From Streptomyces sp. NRRL F-5135 (lineage in GTDB: Bacteria; Actinomycetota; Actinomycetes; Streptomycetales; Streptomycetaceae), in NCBI RefSeq assembly GCF_000719775.1, contig NZ_JOHR01000007.1:62001-126000 (forward strand): 64,000 bases of DNA, given 5' to 3'. Below are positions 27,898 to 37,461 of the stretch, one piece after another. Both the position numbers and the translations under genes were made by a program. Numbering within the stretch: position 1 is the stretch's first letter; each line of letters opens with the position of its first letter. The notes beneath the pieces are model-generated. The model was not told where the DNA came from, searched no databases, and saw nothing but the letters and a program-made list of their open reading frames with translations.

Positions 27898-28587
27898 ATG
27901 GGCATATCCGGAACGCGACTCAGAGCGGCGCGGGCAGCACTCTTCACGGCACTGGTCGTGACGCTGTCCGCCGGCTCCCACGTGTTCCTCTCCCGGGCCC
28001 CGCTGCCGCTGCCCGTCGTCGCCGCGATCAGCGCGGCGGTGTTCCTGGTCGCCTACGCGGCGGCGGGGCGCGAGCGGGGCTTCTGGCGCATCGCCGCCCT
28101 GGTCGTCCCGCTGGAGCTGGCCGCCGACACGGTCTTCACCAGCGGCCAGCGGGTCTGTTACGGCCCCTCCGGCGGCCCCGTCACGGGGTCCCTGCGAGCG
28201 GTCGGCCTCGACGTGCTGTGCGGCGGGGGCCGGTTCGGTACGCCGCTGCCGGGGGTGGCCCCCGCCGACGGCCCGGCGGCCACCGTGCTGAACTCCGCGG
28301 ACCCGGCCCTGCCCTGGCTGCTGCTGGCGGCACACGTCTCGATCGGGCTGGCGGCCGCCCTCTGGCTGCGCCACGGCGAGTCCGCGCTGGCCGGTCTGGT
28401 ACGGGCCGCGGCCACGTCCGCGTTCCGGCCGCTGCTCGTCGCGGTCGCCGCCGTCACGGGCACCGTCCGCGGGGCCGTACGGCGCGGGGCCCGCCCGGCG
28501 TCCCGGCCGCGCCCGGCCCGTACCGCCTTCTTCGTGCACTCCGTGGGACGGCGGGGGCCGCCGCCCGCCGCGCTCGGCTCGTACTGA
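27898..28587 (+). CDS. Hypothetical integral membrane protein
   Basis: 229 residues with four to five hydrophobic segments (about 11-30, 36-52, 60-78 and 130-150). An extracytoplasmic stretch contains two cysteines (GQRVCYGPSGG, GLDVLCGGG) that may form a disulfide, and a basic cytosolic tail (RGAVRRGARPASRPRPAR) follows. The next gene codes for a membrane-anchored thioredoxin-like protein, so a redox partnership is possible but unproven. The start is chosen at MGISGTRL; an ATG at 27880 is possible. Confidence 0.72.
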   Translation: MGISGTRLRAARAALFTALVVTLSAGSHVFLSRAPLPLPVVAAISAAVFLVAYAAAGRERGFWRIAALVVPLELAADTVFTSGQRVCYGPSGGPVTGSLRAVGLDVLCGGGRFGTPLPGVAPADGPAATVLNSADPALPWLLLAAHVSIGLAAALWLRHGESALAGLVRAAATSAFRPLLVAVAAVTGTVRGAVRRGARPASRPRPARTAFFVHSVGRRGPPPAALGSY

Positions 28588-28713
28588 GCAGGAAGCCCGT
28601 ACCGAGCAGGGCGCTGTCCCCGCGTCCCCCGTCCGCGCCGGATCCCGCGTCCGGCCCCGGACCCCACACGGCCCGCGTCGGCGGAGCCATGTCACCACAC
28701 GGAGTGAACCACC

Positions 28714-29529
28714 ATGAGCGCACGGAACAAGCAGGCCAACAAGTCCGCCGCCCGTGAGCGCCTGCGCCAGGAGCGCGAGCGGCAGGCGAAGAAGGACAGG
28801 ATCCGCCGGCAGCTGGTCGTCGCGGGCTCGGCCGTCGTCGTCCTGGCGATAGCCGGCGGCGTCGGCTACGCGGTCGTCCAGGCCAACAAGCCCTCGCACT
28901 GGGAGGCGGTGAAGGAGGAGAAGAACGTCGTCGCCCCGAAGCACACCGAGGGCACGGACGGCACGACCGTGGTCCTCGGCAAGGCGAGCGCCAAGAAGAC
29001 CCTGGAGCTGTACGAGGACCCCCGCTGCCCGGTCTGCGCGAGCTTCGAGCAGTCGGTCGGCAAGACCGTCCAGAACGACCTCGACGCCGGCAAGTTCAAG
29101 GTCAAGTTCATCGGCGCGACCTTCATCGACAACTCCGACAACGGGGAGGGCTCGAAGAACGCCCTGTCCGCGCTGGGCGCCGCGCTCAACGTGAGCCCGA
29201 AGGCGTTCCTGGAGTACAAGGCCGCGCTCTACTCGAAGAACTTCCACCCGGAGGAGCAGGACGACAAGTTCGCCAAGGACAGCTATCTGATCCAGGTCGC
29301 CGACTCGGTGAACGAGCTCAAGGGCAACAAGGCGTTCCAGAAGGACGTCGAGCAGGGCACGTACGACGCCTGGGCGATGAAGATGTCGGCCGTCTTCGAC
29401 AAGAGCGGTGCCGGGGGCACGCCGACGCTGAAGATGAACGGCCAGAAGCTCACCGCCGAGGGCAGCGACAACCCGCCCATGACGGTGGAGCAGTTCAACG
29501 CCGCCGTCGACAAGGCGCTGAAGGCTTAG
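28714..29529 (+). CDS. Membrane-anchored DsbA-like thiol oxidoreductase
   Basis: 271 residues. A Lys/Arg-rich cytosolic N-terminus (ARERLRQERERQAKKDRIRRQ) precedes a single membrane helix (about 35-55). The outward thioredoxin-fold domain has the active site EDPRCPVCASFEQ (CPVC at about 105-108) and the cis-proline loop GAGGTPTLKMNG. Members oxidise or isomerise disulfides in exported proteins. The ATG at 28714 has GGAG upstream. It lies 126 nt after the membrane-protein gene on the same strand. Confidence 0.9.
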   Translation: MSARNKQANKSAARERLRQERERQAKKDRIRRQLVVAGSAVVVLAIAGGVGYAVVQANKPSHWEAVKEEKNVVAPKHTEGTDGTTVVLGKASAKKTLELYEDPRCPVCASFEQSVGKTVQNDLDAGKFKVKFIGATFIDNSDNGEGSKNALSALGAALNVSPKAFLEYKAALYSKNFHPEEQDDKFAKDSYLIQVADSVNELKGNKAFQKDVEQGTYDAWAMKMSAVFDKSGAGGTPTLKMNGQKLTAEGSDNPPMTVEQFNAAVDKALKA

Positions 29530-29556
29530 GGGCGTTGTCCGCCCCATGCCCGTTTC

Positions 29557-29630
29557 GCCCCGCCCGTCCGGTCGTGACGCGTCATGATCCCGGGCGGGGC
29601 GTACCGTTCGCGCGCGTCCCGCGCGAACGG
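29557..29630. terminator. Two hairpins between convergent DsbA-like and hydrolase genes
   Basis: A 10-bp stem (29557-29566/29591-29600) and a perfect 11-bp stem with a 5-nt loop (29604-29614/29620-29630) lie between the convergent stops at 29529 and 29671. The second, compact hairpin is the better terminator candidate and can serve both strands. Confidence 0.7.
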
Positions 29631-29670
29631 GTGCTGCGCGAGGCCCGGGCCGTCAGGTCGGGCTCGGCCG

Positions 29671-30240
29671 TCAGAGCGAGTCGAGGAAGCCGAGCGCCGT
29701 GCGCCAGGTCGCCTCGGCGGCGTCCTCGTCGTAGTCCGGCAGCTCCCGGTCGGTGAAGAGGTGCCCGGCGCCCGGGTAGCGGAAGACCTCCACGTCGGCC
29801 CCGGCCTGCCGCATCCGCAGGTACCAGGCCGTCAGCCAGTCGTGCGGCTCGAACGCGTCCGGGTCGGCCACGTGCAGCTGTACGGGCAACTCGTCGACGG
29901 ACGCGTTCTCCGCGATGTCGGACGTGCCGTGCAACAGCAGCAGCCCGCGCGCCTTCTCGTCCCCGAGCGCCAGGGTCTGGGCGACCGACCCGCCGAGCGA
30001 GAAACCCGCGTACACGAGACCGCGTTCCGAGTACGGCGCCGCGGCCAGGATCGCGCGCCGCAGCAACTCCTCCTTGCCGATCCGCTCCTTGAGCTCCCTG
30101 CCCTCCTCGACCGTCTCCGCTGTTTGTCCCTCGTAGAGGTCGGGCACGCGCACGTCGTGGCCGGCGGCCCGCAGCCGGTCGGCCGCCTCGCGCACAGCGG
30201 GGCGAAGGCCGTAGACGGAGTGGAAGAGCATGATGTCCAT
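29671..30240 (-). CDS. Dienelactone-hydrolase-family protein
   Basis: 189 residues, alpha/beta hydrolase without signal peptide. The nucleophile elbow is AGFSLGGSVA: the catalytic residue is Ser rather than the Cys of classical dienelactone hydrolase. His is in PGAGHLFTD and the acidic residue is likely in VADPDAFEPHD. The start MDIMLFHSVYGLRP is family-typical. Cytosolic esterase; substrate unknown. Confidence 0.86.
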   Translation of the reverse strand: MDIMLFHSVYGLRPAVREAADRLRAAGHDVRVPDLYEGQTAETVEEGRELKERIGKEELLRRAILAAAPYSERGLVYAGFSLGGSVAQTLALGDEKARGLLLLHGTSDIAENASVDELPVQLHVADPDAFEPHDWLTAWYLRMRQAGADVEVFRYPGAGHLFTDRELPDYDEDAAEATWRTALGFLDSL

Positions 30241-30396
30241 CCCGTCATCCTGCCAGGCCACGCCCACCCGGCCGGTGCCGCCCGCACCGGCCGGAACCCG
30301 ACCCGAACCCACCTGCCCTGACCGAACCTGACCCGACCGGACCGAACGGACCGACCGGCACCGGCACCGGCACCGGCATGAACCTACCGAGGAGCC

Positions 30397-31506
30397 ATGG
30401 AGAACCTGCTGCGCCCGCTGACCGTGCTCGGTGGCTCGATCCTGCTCACCGTGGCGCTCGGCTGGATAGCGGACAAGCTGCTCATCCGCGTGGACGCGCG
30501 CCACCCGGAGACCCCGCTGTGGGGACTGCTGCGCCGCTGCCGACTGCCGCTGCAGGTGGTGCTGGGCACGGCCCTGCTGCGCGGCTCCTACCGGGCCGTC
30601 CGCTGGGACCTCGTCGAACAGAACCGGGCCGTGATCGGCCAGGGACTGTCGTTGGTGCTCATCGGCGCGGGTGCCTGGCTGGTCGTACGGATCGTGTCCG
30701 CGGCGGTGGAGTCGACGTACGCCCGGTACGCGTCCTCGACCCGTGACCCGGCCCGGCTGCGCCGGGTCCGTACCCAGGTCACGCTGATCATGCGGATCGT
30801 CACGGCCGTCGTCGCGGTGGTGGCCGTCGCCGCGATCCTGCTGACCTTCCCCGATCTGCGCTCCGTCGGGACGTCGATGCTCGCCTCGGCGGGCATCATC
30901 GGCATCGTGGCCGGTGTCGCCGCGCAGTCCACCCTCGGCAACCTCTTCGCGGGGTTCCAGATCGCGTTCGGGGACATGGTGCGCATCGGCGACACGGTGG
31001 TGGTGGACGGCGAGTGGGGCACGGTCGAGGAGGTCACGCTCACCTTCCTCGCCGTACGCACCTGGGACGAGCGCCGCATCACGATGCCGGTGTCGTACTT
31101 CACGAGCAAGCCGTTCGAGAACTGGTCGCGCGGCGGAGCCCAGATGACCGGCACGGTCTTCTTCCACCTGGACCACTCCGCGCCGGTGCCGCTGATGCGC
31201 GAGAAGCTGCACCAGATCCTGCTGGAGTGCGCGGCCTGGGACGGCAGGGACTGGAGCCTGGCGGTCACGGACAGCACGCCGAGCACGATGGAGGTGCGCG
31301 CGGTGGTCACGGCGAAGGACGCGGACGACATCTGGACGGCGCGCTGCGCGGTACGGGAGCAGATGCTGGCCTGGCTGACCGAGCACCATCCGTACGCCCT
31401 GCCGCGGATCTCGACGGCACCGGCCGCGAAGATCCCGCCGCAGGGCCGGCTGCCCACGCCGGTGGACGAGGAGGACACCGGCACGCCGCGCACGGGCCGC
31501 GGCTGA
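30397..31506 (+). CDS. MscS-family mechanosensitive channel
   Basis: 369 residues. Four membrane segments (about 8-26, 48-64, 80-102 and 122-150); the pore-lining helix is in LASAGIIGIVAGVAAQSTLGNLFAGFQIAF, followed by the beta domain (GDMVRIGDTVVVDGEWGTVEEVTLTFLAVRTWDERRI) and PVSYFTSKPFENWSR. It opens under hypo-osmotic stress to release solutes. The ATG at 30397 has GAGGAG immediately upstream. The bases before it (30305-30375) are short simple repeats of GACCGAAC and GGCACC type. Confidence 0.92.
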   Translation: MENLLRPLTVLGGSILLTVALGWIADKLLIRVDARHPETPLWGLLRRCRLPLQVVLGTALLRGSYRAVRWDLVEQNRAVIGQGLSLVLIGAGAWLVVRIVSAAVESTYARYASSTRDPARLRRVRTQVTLIMRIVTAVVAVVAVAAILLTFPDLRSVGTSMLASAGIIGIVAGVAAQSTLGNLFAGFQIAFGDMVRIGDTVVVDGEWGTVEEVTLTFLAVRTWDERRITMPVSYFTSKPFENWSRGGAQMTGTVFFHLDHSAPVPLMREKLHQILLECAAWDGRDWSLAVTDSTPSTMEVRAVVTAKDADDIWTARCAVREQMLAWLTEHHPYALPRISTAPAAKIPPQGRLPTPVDEEDTGTPRTGRG

Positions 31507-31685
31507 ACGAAACGGGCGGCCGGCGCTTCCCGGACGCCGTGCTCGCGCGCCGGACGCCGTCGCCGTGCTCGCGCGCCGCGCAGCGTCCGCGTAGGGCGTG
31601 ACCGCGCGCCGACGACCCCGCCCGCGCGGTGACGCCGAGTCCGCCGGGCGCCGAACCCGCCGGGGCGCCGGTGCCGCGACCGGCG
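31507..31685. other. Convergent intergenic region with a 20-bp direct repeat
   Basis: 179 bases between the MscS stop and the antiporter stop. A 20-bp unit at 31531-31550 recurs at 31551-31576 with six extra bases inserted. No long perfect terminator stem was found by eye. Confidence 0.5.
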
Positions 31686-33272
31686 TCAGTGCATGCTGCG
31701 TACGTCCAGCTGGCGCAGCACGCGGTCCACCACCTCGGGATCCGCCCCGGGCTCGTTGCGGGCCGAGAGCACCTCGTGGCGCGCGGCGGACATCATCTCG
31801 CGCTGGATGCGCTGGACGGCCTTCACCCGGCTCACCCGCTTGGCGACCCACTCGCGCCGTTCGTCGTCGGCCAGGTCGGGACTGATCCTGAGCCCGATGT
31901 CCACCGCACCGCGCAGCAGCCGCTCGCTGATGTCCTCCGGCAGATCCTCGACCTCCTCGATCTGCTTGAGCCGGTTCTTGGCCGCCTTGGCCGCGCGGAC
32001 CGCGAGCGCGTGCTCCAGCTCGCGCTCGGCGTTCGTGTCCGCCCGTACACCGAGCTTGCGGACCAGCCAGGGCAGGGTGAGCCCCTGGACGACCAGGGTG
32101 GCCATGATCACCGAGAACGCGATGAAGATGATCTCTTCCCGGCCGGGGAACGGTTTGCCGGCGTCGGTCTCCAGCGGAATCGCCAGCGCCAGGGCGACCG
32201 AGGCCACCCCGCGCATCCCGGCCCACCACATGACGACGGTCTCGCGCCAGCTCGTCGGGATGTCCTCGTCGTAGTCGCGGAGCTTGTGCATCCGCTTGGC
32301 CAGCCAGGTCGCGGGCAGCAGCCACAGCAGCCGTACGAGCACGACGACGCCGACCACCGCGGCGCCCCAGCCCAGCATCTCGTGGGCGCGGCCGTCGGCC
32401 GCGCCGAAGGCGTTGTGCAGCTCCAGTCCGATCAGTCCGAACGCGACGCCCGTCACGAGCGTGTCGACCACCTGCCAGAAGGAGTTCCCGGCCAGGCGTC
32501 CCATCACGTCGTCGGCGTCCGCCGTGTGCGTGGCGAGGAAGAGCGCGGTGGTCAGGACGGCGAGGACACCGGAACCGTGCAGCTCCTCGGCCAGCACGTA
32601 AGCGACGAACGGCACGAGCAGCGAGAGGCCGACCTGGAGCGTGGCGTCCCCGAGCAGCGACATCAGCTTGTTGGAGAGCCAGCCGAGCGCCAGCCCGACC
32701 GCCACGGCCACCACCGCCGAGAGCACGAGCGAGCCGACCGCGCCGGGCCACGAGAACGTGCCGCTGACGACCGCGGCGATCGCCACGTGGTAGAGGACGA
32801 TCGCGGTGACGTCGTTGAACAGCCCCTCGCCCTCCAGGATCGAGACCAGCCGCCGGGGCAGTCCGAGGGCGCCGGCGACCGCGGTCGCGGCGACCGGATC
32901 GGGTGGTGCGACGAGCGCGCCGAGCGCGACCGCGGCGGCGATCGGCAGGCCCGGCACCATGGTGTTGGCCACGGCCGCGACGGCGGCCGTGGTCACGAAC
33001 ACGAGCGCGACCGCGAGCAGGAAGATCGGTCTGACGTTGGCCGTGAACTGCCGCCAGGACGTGCGTTGCACGGCCGCGTAGAGCAGGGGCGGCAGCAGCA
33101 GCGGAAGGATGAATTCCGGCGGTACCTGCACGTTCGGCACGAACGGCAGCAGGGCCAGGACGATCCCCAGGAGCGTCATCAGCACCGGCGAGGGCAGCCC
33201 CAGCCGGTCCCCGAGGGGAACCATCAGCAGGGCTCCCAGCAGCAGCACGACGAGCAGTGCCAACTGGTCCAC
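31686..33272 (-). CDS. Na+/H+ antiporter, CPA1 family
   Basis: 528 residues. About 12 membrane helices in residues 1-390, with the ion-binding region ALVAPPDPVAATAVA (two prolines and the Asp of CPA1), LEGEGLFNDVTAIVLY with the second essential Asp, and WWAGMRGVASVALALAIP. A charged cytosolic tail (about 400-528) contains KNRLKQIEEVEDLPEDISERLL. Exchanges Na+ (or K+) for H+. The GTG at 33272 has GGAGGG 7 nt upstream. Confidence 0.93.
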   Translation of the reverse strand: MDQLALLVVLLLGALLMVPLGDRLGLPSPVLMTLLGIVLALLPFVPNVQVPPEFILPLLLPPLLYAAVQRTSWRQFTANVRPIFLLAVALVFVTTAAVAAVANTMVPGLPIAAAVALGALVAPPDPVAATAVAGALGLPRRLVSILEGEGLFNDVTAIVLYHVAIAAVVSGTFSWPGAVGSLVLSAVVAVAVGLALGWLSNKLMSLLGDATLQVGLSLLVPFVAYVLAEELHGSGVLAVLTTALFLATHTADADDVMGRLAGNSFWQVVDTLVTGVAFGLIGLELHNAFGAADGRAHEMLGWGAAVVGVVVLVRLLWLLPATWLAKRMHKLRDYDEDIPTSWRETVVMWWAGMRGVASVALALAIPLETDAGKPFPGREEIIFIAFSVIMATLVVQGLTLPWLVRKLGVRADTNAERELEHALAVRAAKAAKNRLKQIEEVEDLPEDISERLLRGAVDIGLRISPDLADDERREWVAKRVSRVKAVQRIQREMMSAARHEVLSARNEPGADPEVVDRVLRQLDVRSMH

Positions 33273-33572
33273 GGGGCGCCCTCCGGTGCTCGGGGTCTCG
33301 GTGCCGGCGAGCGCCGGTCCCCGGTCCGGGTACTCGCTTCCGGTACCCGCTTCCGGTGTCCGCGGGAGATCACTGAGGATCACAGGGAACCGCGGGGAGT
33401 CGGCGCCTCCAGCCGTCAAGCCTGTCATGCGCCGCATCCGGAACCGGGTAGGGGGGTGCCGGGAATCAGGTCAAGGCGGTGACCGACGGAAAAGCGGAAC
33501 GCGGAGACCCCCGGAGCACGCCGCGTACGCGAAGTACGCCGAGTACGCGAAAGCACGGGGACGGAGAGCCCG
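33273..33572. other. Gene-free stretch between antiporter and GNAT genes
   Basis: 300 bases, both neighbours on the minus strand. It has three 9-bp units TACGCGAAG-like at 33526-33552 just after the GNAT stop. The antiporter promoter is presumably here. No gene seen. Confidence 0.4.
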
Positions 33573-34130
33573 CTACAGCTCCCGGCGCATCGCCCGGTGC
33601 GGCATGTCCGCGTCGAGGAACTCCGGTCCGTACGCCACGTACCCCAGCCGCTCGTAGAAGCCCAGCGCGTGCGACTGCGCGTGCAGGTCCACCGCCGCGA
33701 GCCCGCGCCCGCGGGCCGCCTCCTCGATCGCCCGCACCAGCGCCGCACCGATACCGAGCCCCCGGGCAGCCGCCGTGACGGCGAGCCGCCCCAGCGAGCC
33801 GACCGCCGGGTCCCCGCCGGTCCGGTCGGCGGCGCCGGGCCCGTACAGCAGCCGTCCGGTGCCCAGGGGCTGTCCGTCGGCGCGGACGGCCAGCACATGG
33901 ACGGCGTCGCCGTCGCGGCCGTCGTACTCCAGGTCCTCGGCGACGCCCTGCTCGACGACGAAGACCTCCCTGCGGACCGCGAAGCACGCGGCGAGGTCCG
34001 CCGGGCCGACGGCGACCCGTACCGCGTGACCGAGCCCGGCACCGGACGTCTGGTGTACGGGCCCGGTACCGGCCGCCCCGGTACCGGCCGCGACCCCGCT
34101 TCCGCCCCGGTCCGCCGTCGCGGCGCTCAC
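33573..34130 (-). CDS. GNAT-family N-acetyltransferase
   Basis: 185 residues. After a 35-residue Gly/Ala-rich leader come the conserved [24 protein letters not shown], the acetyl-CoA loop [20 protein letters not shown] (R-G-L-G-I-G) and the end [22 protein letters not shown]. The ElaA-like YQVRxxVFVxEQ start suggests a broad-specificity member; substrate unknown. The GTG at 34130 overlaps the rluD stop by 4 nt (GTGA). Confidence 0.9.
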   Translation of the reverse strand: MSAATADRGGSGVAAGTGAAGTGPVHQTSGAGLGHAVRVAVGPADLAACFAVRREVFVVEQGVAEDLEYDGRDGDAVHVLAVRADGQPLGTGRLLYGPGAADRTGGDPAVGSLGRLAVTAAARGLGIGAALVRAIEEAARGRGLAAVDLHAQSHALGFYERLGYVAYGPEFLDADMPHRAMRREL

Positions 34131-35068
34131 GCGTTGCTCTCCGCCCGGACCCGGTCCAGCGCCCCCTGGAGATCGTCGGGGTAGGAACTGGCGAACTCCA
34201 CCCAGCGCCCGTCCGCCGGGTGCTCGAAGCCCAGCCGCACCGCGTGCAGCCACTGCCGGGTCACGCCGAGCCGCTTGGCCAGGGTCGGGTCGGCGCCGTA
34301 CGTCAGGTCGCCGACGCACGGGTGCCGGTGGGCGGACATGTGCACCCGGATCTGGTGCGTACGGCCCGTCTCCAGCTTGATGTCCAGCAGCGACGCCGAC
34401 CGGAACGCCTCGATCAGGTCGTAGTGCGTGACCGACGGCTTGCCCTCGGCGGTGACGGCCCACTTGTAGTCGTGGTTCGGATGGCGGCCGATGGGCGCGT
34501 CGATCGTGCCGCTCATCGGGTCCGGGTGCCCCTGCACCAGCGCGTGGTAGCGCTTGTCGACGACCCGGTCCCGGAACTGCGCCTTGAGCAGGGTGTACGC
34601 CCGCTCCGACTTGGCGACGACCATCAGCCCCGAGGTGCCGACGTCGAGCCGGTGCACGATGCCCTGGCGTTCGGACGCCCCGGAGGTCGAGATGCGGTAG
34701 CCGGCCGCGGCGAGGCCGCCGATCACCGTCGTACCGGTCCAGCCGGGGCTCGGGTGCGCGGCCACTCCGACGGGCTTGACGATCACGACGATGTCGTCGT
34801 CGTCGTGCACGATCTCCATGCCCTCGACGGGCTCGGCGACGATCTGGACGGGCGGGGCCGCGCCGGGCATCTCCACCTCCAGCCAGGCGCCGCCGTTCAC
34901 GCGCTCCGACTTCCCGACGACGGAGCCGTCGACCTGGACCTTCCCGGAGGCGGCCAGCTCCGCCGCCTTCGTACGGGAGAACCCGAACATCCGGGCTATG
35001 GCGGCGTCGACACGCTCGCCCTCCAGGCCGTCGGGCACGGGCAGGGTTCTGATCTCGGGAAAGCTCAC
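34127..35068 (-). CDS. rluD: RluD-type 23S rRNA pseudouridine synthase
   Basis: 313 residues. The N-terminal S4 domain ([30 protein letters not shown]) is followed by the synthase domain with catalytic Asp in [19 protein letters not shown], plus [36 protein letters not shown] and [12 protein letters not shown]. Likely converts uridines of helix 69 in 23S rRNA; the exact target is inferred. The GTG at 35068 is the family start. It follows lspA by 151 nt on the same strand, the common actinobacterial lspA-rluD pair. Confidence 0.93.
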   Translation of the reverse strand: MSFPEIRTLPVPDGLEGERVDAAIARMFGFSRTKAAELAASGKVQVDGSVVGKSERVNGGAWLEVEMPGAAPPVQIVAEPVEGMEIVHDDDDIVVIVKPVGVAAHPSPGWTGTTVIGGLAAAGYRISTSGASERQGIVHRLDVGTSGLMVVAKSERAYTLLKAQFRDRVVDKRYHALVQGHPDPMSGTIDAPIGRHPNHDYKWAVTAEGKPSVTHYDLIEAFRSASLLDIKLETGRTHQIRVHMSAHRHPCVGDLTYGADPTLAKRLGVTRQWLHAVRLGFEHPADGRWVEFASSYPDDLQGALDRVRAESNA

Positions 35069-35219
35069 CCGTCGAGTATGCCTTGTCCGCCTCCCCCGAC
35101 GAGCCGGCTCCCCGGACGGTCCCGGAGCGCCCGGGCCCGGCGGCACGGTCCCGGTGCCGGGGCGCTGCCCCCCGGACCCGGCCGTGCGGTCCCGGCGGCC
35201 GGTGCCGGGGCCGCCCCGG

Positions 35220-35915
35220 TCAGTCCTTGTGGACGGTCCCGTCGGGGTCCAGGCCCCGGAACGACAGCAGCACGATCAGGATGCCGCCGCACACGACCGC
35301 GGAGTCCGCGAGGTTGAAGACCGCGAAGTGCGCGGGCGCGATGAAGTCCACGACGGCGCCGCGGAACACCCCCGGCGAGCGGAAGATCCGGTCGGTGAGG
35401 TTGCCCAGCGCGCCGCCCAGCAGCAGGCCGAGCGCGAGCGCCCAGGGCAGGCTGTAGAGCTTGCGGGCCAGCCGGATGATCACCAGCACCACGGTCGCCG
35501 CGATCACGGTGAAGACGACCGTGTACGCCTCGCCCATACCGAAGGCCGCGCCCGGATTGCGGATCGCCTCGAACCGAAGCAGGTCACCGATCACCTGGAT
35601 CGGCGGGTGGTGCTCCAGCTTCTCCACGACGAGCATCTTGCTGCCGAGGTCCAGCAGGTAGGCGATCACCGCGACGATGAAGAGGGCGAGGATCCGGCGC
35701 TTCCCCTTCGCGGGCGCCTCCTGTTCCTCGCCCCGCCCGTCCGGCTCCTCGGCCGCGCGCTCCCGTACCTCCGGCTCCGCCGAACGGTCCGGTTCGGCCG
35801 GCCGGCCCTGCTCCGTGGGCCGGTCCGCTTCCTTCCGCCGCTCCGGCCGGCCGGCTGCCCGCGCGGCCTCACCGTCCACGTCGGGCGTACCGATAACGCG
35901 CTCCGCCTCTGCCAC
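35220..35915 (-). CDS. lspA: Lipoprotein signal peptidase (signal peptidase II)
   Basis: 231 residues: a long acidic/basic disordered N-terminus (about 1-72) precedes the four-helix peptidase. Catalytic aspartates are in GNLTDRIF and [22 protein letters not shown] and VVDFI.P are also conserved. It cleaves prolipoprotein signal peptides at the lipobox in the membrane. The typical size is about 160, so the tail is the unusual part. The GTG at 35915 lies 58 nt downstream of the DksA-like gene. Confidence 0.94.
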   Translation of the reverse strand: MAEAERVIGTPDVDGEAARAAGRPERRKEADRPTEQGRPAEPDRSAEPEVRERAAEEPDGRGEEQEAPAKGKRRILALFIVAVIAYLLDLGSKMLVVEKLEHHPPIQVIGDLLRFEAIRNPGAAFGMGEAYTVVFTVIAATVVLVIIRLARKLYSLPWALALGLLLGGALGNLTDRIFRSPGVFRGAVVDFIAPAHFAVFNLADSAVVCGGILIVLLSFRGLDPDGTVHKD

Positions 35916-35973
35916 CTGAGTCCCTCAACCTAGGCACCTGTGAAGCACGAGGGTACGTCACACCTCCGCGCGC

Positions 35974-37107
35974 TCAGCCTCGACGTTCCTGTTTCTGCTT
36001 GTCCTCCACACAGAGCGTGGCGCGCGGGAACGCCTGCATCCGGGCCTTGCCGATCGGATTCCCGCAGACCTCGCAGAGGCCGTACGTACCGGCGTCGAGC
36101 CGCAGCAGCGCCCGTTCGGTCTGCTCCAGCATCTCCCGCGCGTTGGCCGCGAGCGCCATCTCGTGCTCGCGCGTGATGTTCTTCGTGCCGGTGTCCGCGT
36201 CGTCGTCGCCCGCGCCGTCCCCGGAGTCGCGCATCAGCCCGGCGAGAGCGGTCTCGGACGAGGCGATCTCGTCCGCCAGGCGGTGGAGCTCGTTCTCCAG
36301 CTCGGTCCGTGCCTCGGTGACCTCCTCCGGGGTCCACGGATCCTCCTCGGGCCGTACGGCCAGCTCCTCCGGGGGCGCCGCGCCGGCCCGTGCCGTGGGC
36401 ACCGCCGTCCCGGCCACCGAGGTCCGCCGGCCGGCCGCGGCGCTGTCGCCGCCCGTGGTCTTCTTGATTCCCACAGTCCTGGCTCCCGTCTCTTCCGCGG
36501 CCTGGGCCGCCCCCTCGGCCGCGGGCGCGGCCTGCTTCGCGGTTCCGGCGGTGCCCGCCGCGCGGGCCGCCGTCCTCCTGGCCGCGGACGTACGCCCGGC
36601 CGCCGTGCGGGCCGGCGCCTTCCGCACCCCGGCCTTCTTCGCCACGGCCTCCTCGGCCGCCGTCCGCGTCGGCGTGTTCGTGGCGGCCTTCGAGCCCTTC
36701 GGGCCCGTGGCGGTCGTCGAGGTCTTCGACGCCGCCGGGGTCTTCGGGGCTCTCGGGGTTTTCCGGCCGCCCCCGGCCGCGGTTTCCCCGGCGGGCGCCG
36801 CTTCGGCCGGTGCCGCCCTGGCCGGAGCCGTCTTCTTCGCCGCCGTCTTCCCGGACCTGACCGCCGCCTTCTTCGCCGGGGCCTTCTTCGCCGGGGCCTT
36901 CTTCGCCGGGGGCTTCTTCGCCGGAGCTTTCTTCGCGGAGGGCTTCTTCCCGGGCGCCTTCTCCGCCGCAGCCTTCTTCGCGCCGCGGTCCACGGCGCCG
37001 CGCGCCGGGGCACGCGCCGTGTTCGCCGCGCCGCGCTCCGTCGCGCCCTCGGTCGCCGCCTTCCGTGCCGCGGTCGTCTTCTTCGCGGCGGTCTTCTTCG
37101 CCACCAT
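35974..37107 (-). CDS. TraR/DksA-type zinc-finger protein with histone H1-like tail
   Basis: 377 residues. Residues 1-240 are Lys/Ala/Pro-rich with repeated AKKAPAKK-type units (about 55-85), like the C-terminal tail of HupS or eukaryotic H1. Residues 255-377 are DksA-like: a coiled-coil region (WTPEEVTEARTELENELHRLADE) and a zinc finger with C345, C348 and C366. The fourth ligand position is Asp369 (LCVEDK) instead of Cys. DksA relatives act on RNA polymerase in the secondary channel; the tail suggests DNA binding. The ATG at 37107 has AAGGGG 8 nt upstream. Divergent from ileS. Confidence 0.85.
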   Translation of the reverse strand: MVAKKTAAKKTTAARKAATEGATERGAANTARAPARGAVDRGAKKAAAEKAPGKKPSAKKAPAKKPPAKKAPAKKAPAKKAAVRSGKTAAKKTAPARAAPAEAAPAGETAAGGGRKTPRAPKTPAASKTSTTATGPKGSKAATNTPTRTAAEEAVAKKAGVRKAPARTAAGRTSAARRTAARAAGTAGTAKQAAPAAEGAAQAAEETGARTVGIKKTTGGDSAAAGRRTSVAGTAVPTARAGAAPPEELAVRPEEDPWTPEEVTEARTELENELHRLADEIASSETALAGLMRDSGDGAGDDDADTGTKNITREHEMALAANAREMLEQTERALLRLDAGTYGLCEVCGNPIGKARMQAFPRATLCVEDKQKQERRG

Positions 37108-37461
37108 CACCGCGGCCCCTTCACATATGGTGATCACGCTCGCGAATCGTGCTGGGACGATAAATCGACCCCAGCCCCGCGGCAACGGGGCACGCCGCCG
37201 GTCCGGCCCTCCCCCACAGCGTGACAAGACGAGCCTGCCTCCGTTGTTCCCAGCTCCCCGCCGGGTAATCCGCCGCCGGACCACCGTGAACTCCGGAACG
37301 GCCGGTGTGACCATTCGGGTCATACGTTCGGCTGTACGGCACCCTCTGTACGGCGCCCCCGCCCCGTATCCCGACCGCACCCCGGCCACGCCTCCCGCCG
37401 CCTTGGCCGCCTCCGCCGCAAACGGGTCGGCCCCGGTCCGCCCGGCCCCGTACACTGGGCC

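Noticed and set aside
36840..36960. Short tandem repeats looking like a repeat array
   Set aside because: They are codons of the Lys/Ala/Pro units in the DksA-like protein, with no spacers and no cas genes; not CRISPR.
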